Shown here: positions 62,013 through 64,000 of the stretch, one piece after another | Layout of the letters: each line of letters opens with the position of its first letter | Position numbering within the stretch: the first letter of the stretch is position 1 | Origin: JBMOGA01 sp049318625 | GTDB taxonomy: Bacteria; Pseudomonadota; Alphaproteobacteria; Rhizobiales; Hyphomicrobiaceae | Length of the DNA: 64,000 nt | Assembly: GCA_049318625.1 (NCBI GenBank) | Contig: JBMOGA010000011.1 | Span: forward strand, 1-64,000 | Direction of reading: 5' to 3' | Translations under genes and position numbers: made by a program | Notes under the pieces: model-generated | Told to the model about the DNA's origin: nothing | Seen by the model: the letters and a program-made list of their open reading frames with translations, nothing else | Databases searched by the model: none

Positions 62013-62800
62013 CCATCGGTCCGGCACGCCTGCTCGCCTATCAACTGCTCGTCGCGGTCATCCTGATCGGCTTCTGGCACATCGGTTCGAGCGTCCCGAT
62101 CGCCGGCGTTTACATCCTCCCGAAATTCTTCTTCTCGACGCCGCTCGACGTGGCGATGCGGGTCATCCGCATGTTCGCGACCGGCGAGGTGTGGCGCCAT
62201 CTCGGCGTCACGCTGCTCGAGGCCGTGCTGTCGTTCGGGATCGGCTCCCTCGGCGGCGTGATCTTCGGCTTCTGGTTTGCCCGCAAGCCCTTCATTTCCG
62301 CGGTCTTCGGGCCCTACCTTCAGATCGTCAATGCGCTGCCGCGTGTCGTCCTGGCGCCGATCTTCATGCTGTGGTTCGGCCTCGGGATCTGGTCGAAAGT
62401 GGCGCTCGGTGTGACGCTTGTCTTCTTCATCGTGTTCTTCAACGTCTACCAGGGTGTGCGGGAGGTGAACACGACGGTGCTCGCCAATGCCCGCATGCTC
62501 GGCATGAACGAACGCCAGCTTCTGCGCCACGTCTACTGGCCGTCGGCGCTCTCTTGGATGTTCTCGTCGCTTCACACGTCGGTTGGCTTCGCGATCATCG
62601 GCGCCGTCGTCGGCGAGTACCTCGGATCGTCCGCCGGTCTCGGCTATCTCATTCAACAGGCCGAGGGCGTGCTCGACGTCACCGGCGTGTTCGCGGGCAT
62701 GGTGATCCTGGCCGCGTTCGTGCTCATCATCGATTGGCTGGTCACTCTCGTCGAGCGGCGCCTCCTGGTGTGGCGCCCCGCTCCGGCAACCGCAAACTGA
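62009..62800 (+). CDS. ABC importer permease (NitT/TauT type)
   Basis: 263 residues with six membrane helices. The binding-protein-dependent transport motif (EAA loop) is visible as ANARMLGMNERQLLRHVYWPSAL (about 155-177). FGLGIWSKVALGVT and LGYLIQQAEGVL are typical of SsuC/TauC permeases. Operon position between ATPase and binding protein agrees. Confidence 0.92.
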   Translation: MTIGPARLLAYQLLVAVILIGFWHIGSSVPIAGVYILPKFFFSTPLDVAMRVIRMFATGEVWRHLGVTLLEAVLSFGIGSLGGVIFGFWFARKPFISAVFGPYLQIVNALPRVVLAPIFMLWFGLGIWSKVALGVTLVFFIVFFNVYQGVREVNTTVLANARMLGMNERQLLRHVYWPSALSWMFSSLHTSVGFAIIGAVVGEYLGSSAGLGYLIQQAEGVLDVTGVFAGMVILAAFVLIIDWLVTLVERRLLVWRPAPATAN

Positions 62801-62831
62801 ACGAAGCCGACACAAAGAGGAGGAAGACCAT

Positions 62832-63839
62832 ATGTTGCGCAGGCTGACTTTCATCACGGCTCTAGCCGCCGTTCTGGCCGGTCCGGCATTCGCTCAGGGC
62901 GCGCCCGAAAAGGCGAGCATCAATCTGGGCGTCGGCGGAAAGCCGCTTCTCTATTATCTTCCGCTGACCGTTGCCGAGCGGAAAGGGTTCTTCAAGGAGC
63001 AGGGGCTCGACGTCGCCATCAACGACTTCGGCGGCGGCGCCAAGTCGCTGCAGGCGCTCGTCGGCGGCTCCGTCGACGTGGTGACCGGCGCCTACGAGCA
63101 TACCATCCGGATGCAGGTCAAGGGCCAGGATATCGTCGCCGTCGCCGAACTCGGACGGTTCCCGGGCATTGTCGTCGCCGTGCACAAGAGCAAGGTCGAT
63201 CAGATCAAGTCGGCAGCTGATCTCAAGGGCATGAAGATCGGTGTCACCGCGCCGGGCTCGTCCACCATGCTGACGGTGCAGTATGCGATGGTGAAGGCCG
63301 GTTTGAAGGCCACCGATGCGGCGTTCATCGGGGTCGGGGGCGGTGCCTCGGCGGTTGCTGCGATGAAGAAGGGCGAGATCGATGCCATCTCGCATCTCGA
63401 TCCGGTCATCGCCAAGCTCGAGGCGGACGGCGATATCAAGGTTCTGATCGACACCCGCACCGAAGCCGGCTCGAAGGCGCTTTGGGGCGGCTCCAATCCG
63501 GCGGCCGTGCTCTACATGAAGCGCGAGTTCGTGGAGAAGAACCCCAACACCACCCAACGGTTGACCAACGCGCTCGTGAAATCCCTCAAATGGCTTGCCA
63601 CGGCAAAGCCCGAAGAGGTGGCGGCGGTCGTGCCTGAGGAGTACCACCTCGGGGACAAGGCGCTCTATATGGAGGCGGTCAGGAAGTCGCTCGAGAGTTA
63701 CTCGCGCGACGGCATCGCGAGTGAGGCCGGCATGCAGAGCGTGCTCGCCACGCTGCAGGCTCTCGATCCCGAGCTCGCCAGCGCCAAGGTCGACCTCGGC
63801 CGCACCTTCGAGCCCCGCTTCGCCAAGGCGGTGAAGTAA
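62832..63839 (+). CDS. ABC importer substrate-binding protein (SsuA/NMT1 type)
   Basis: 335 residues. Signal peptide (LRRLTFITALAAVLAGPAFAQG) is followed by the NMT1/ThiY fold: LPLTVAERKGFFKEQGLDVAINDFGGGAKSLQALVGGSVDVVTGAYEH (read in parts), APGSSTMLTVQYAM and AISHLDPVIAKLEADG. The ligand is unknown; sulfonate, pyrimidine or aromatic acid are possible. AGGAGGAAGACC lies right before the ATG. Third gene of the importer operon. Confidence 0.92.
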   Translation: MLRRLTFITALAAVLAGPAFAQGAPEKASINLGVGGKPLLYYLPLTVAERKGFFKEQGLDVAINDFGGGAKSLQALVGGSVDVVTGAYEHTIRMQVKGQDIVAVAELGRFPGIVVAVHKSKVDQIKSAADLKGMKIGVTAPGSSTMLTVQYAMVKAGLKATDAAFIGVGGGASAVAAMKKGEIDAISHLDPVIAKLEADGDIKVLIDTRTEAGSKALWGGSNPAAVLYMKREFVEKNPNTTQRLTNALVKSLKWLATAKPEEVAAVVPEEYHLGDKALYMEAVRKSLESYSRDGIASEAGMQSVLATLQALDPELASAKVDLGRTFEPRFAKAVK

Positions 63840-63940
63840 CCGAACGCAGGACCATCGCCACGCCGCCGCTTGAGGGTGGCGTGGCGGCCGCGACCCCGAC
63901 CGGGCCCCACGAAATCTCGAAGCGAGCACCAAGAGCACCC

Positions 63941-64000
63941 ATGGCGAAGTCCAAGACATCGAAGACCGAGAAGCTGAGCATCGCCGTTATCCCGGGTGAC
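63941..64000 (+). CDS. isocitrate/isopropylmalate/tartrate dehydrogenase-like protein (3' partial)
   Basis: Only the first 20 residues are in the window: a Lys/Ser-rich lead (AKSKTSKTEK) followed by LSIAVIPGD. That is the first strand of the beta-decarboxylating dehydrogenase family (consensus IAVIPGDGIG). The spacing after the importer operon (101 bases, same strand) suggests co-transcription; if so, the importer may feed its substrate (inference). Confidence 0.6.
   Translation, partial: MAKSKTSKTEKLSIAVIPGD

Overview
The window is G+C-rich chromosomal DNA with dense, alternating gene blocks, one tRNA gene and no rRNA, transposase, integrase or CRISPR array that I can see. Gene content and order point to an alphaproteobacterium, most likely of the Hyphomicrobiales (Rhizobiales): glnB-glnA transcribed away from a bifunctional NAD(P)H-hydrate repair gene, a FixJ-like regulator, a 4-hydroxybenzoate/protocatechuate gene pair with a TRAP binding protein, paired TIGR02281 aspartic proteases and many small envelope proteins. 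The species cannot be named from this sequence alone.

Layout. About 0-10.6 kb is an accessory-looking stress and envelope block: a LuxR-type response regulator with an altered receiver, a VIT-family transporter, an exported PRC-barrel protein, a matrixin-like metalloprotease, a DUF3309 peptide, a YddA/SbmA-type ABC exporter, an exported nitroreductase-like protein, DUF6544 and DUF3300 proteins and a GlsB-type membrane protein. 10.8-16 kb holds a flavin reductase, tRNA-Glu(UUC), recJ, a DMT transporter and an endonuclease/exonuclease/phosphatase-fold protein. 15.8-19.3 kb is a minus-strand set dctP-pobA-pcaB for uptake and breakdown of an aromatic acid. 20-29 kb has a trypsin-fold/PDZ protein that has lost its catalytic triad, an EF-G-like GTPase, exported MsrB and MsrA, sfsA, a CinA-type protein, a RelE/XRE toxin-antitoxin pair, a GNAT and an aspartate-type aminotransferase. 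29.5-33 kb is a type I secretion ABC/adaptor pair with no visible substrate. 33-40.7 kb is metabolic: SDR, 2-keto-4-pentenoate hydratase, a biotin-enzyme carboxyltransferase beta subunit, rhodanese, Lrp regulator, TIGR01244 protein, a uracil-DNA-glycosylase-like protein, MBL hydrolase and GST.

41-45.6 kb is a co-directional module: histidine kinase, two membrane-anchored retropepsin-like proteases, a CHASE2 protein without an output domain, and a small secreted protein. Unusual inverted repeats lie in front of it. 47.2-50.4 kb is a DevBCA-like exporter operon ending in a clear intrinsic terminator. 51-56 kb has an alpha/beta hydrolase, an M3 oligopeptidase and a family-39-type glycosyltransferase. 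56.4-58.3 kb is glnB-glnA behind a near-consensus sigma-54 promoter. The window ends with the NAD(P)H-hydrate repair enzyme, a glutaredoxin-DinB fusion, an ABC importer operon of the NitT/TauT type, and the first 20 codons of an isocitrate/isopropylmalate-dehydrogenase-like gene.

I see no single unmistakable new system. The best leads are the 41-45.6 kb sensor/protease/CHASE2 module, the trypsin-fold pseudoenzyme at 20.1-21.0 kb, the EF-G paralogue lacking the G3 histidine, and the glutaredoxin-DinB fusion. Family assignments come from motif recognition by eye; no database search was run.
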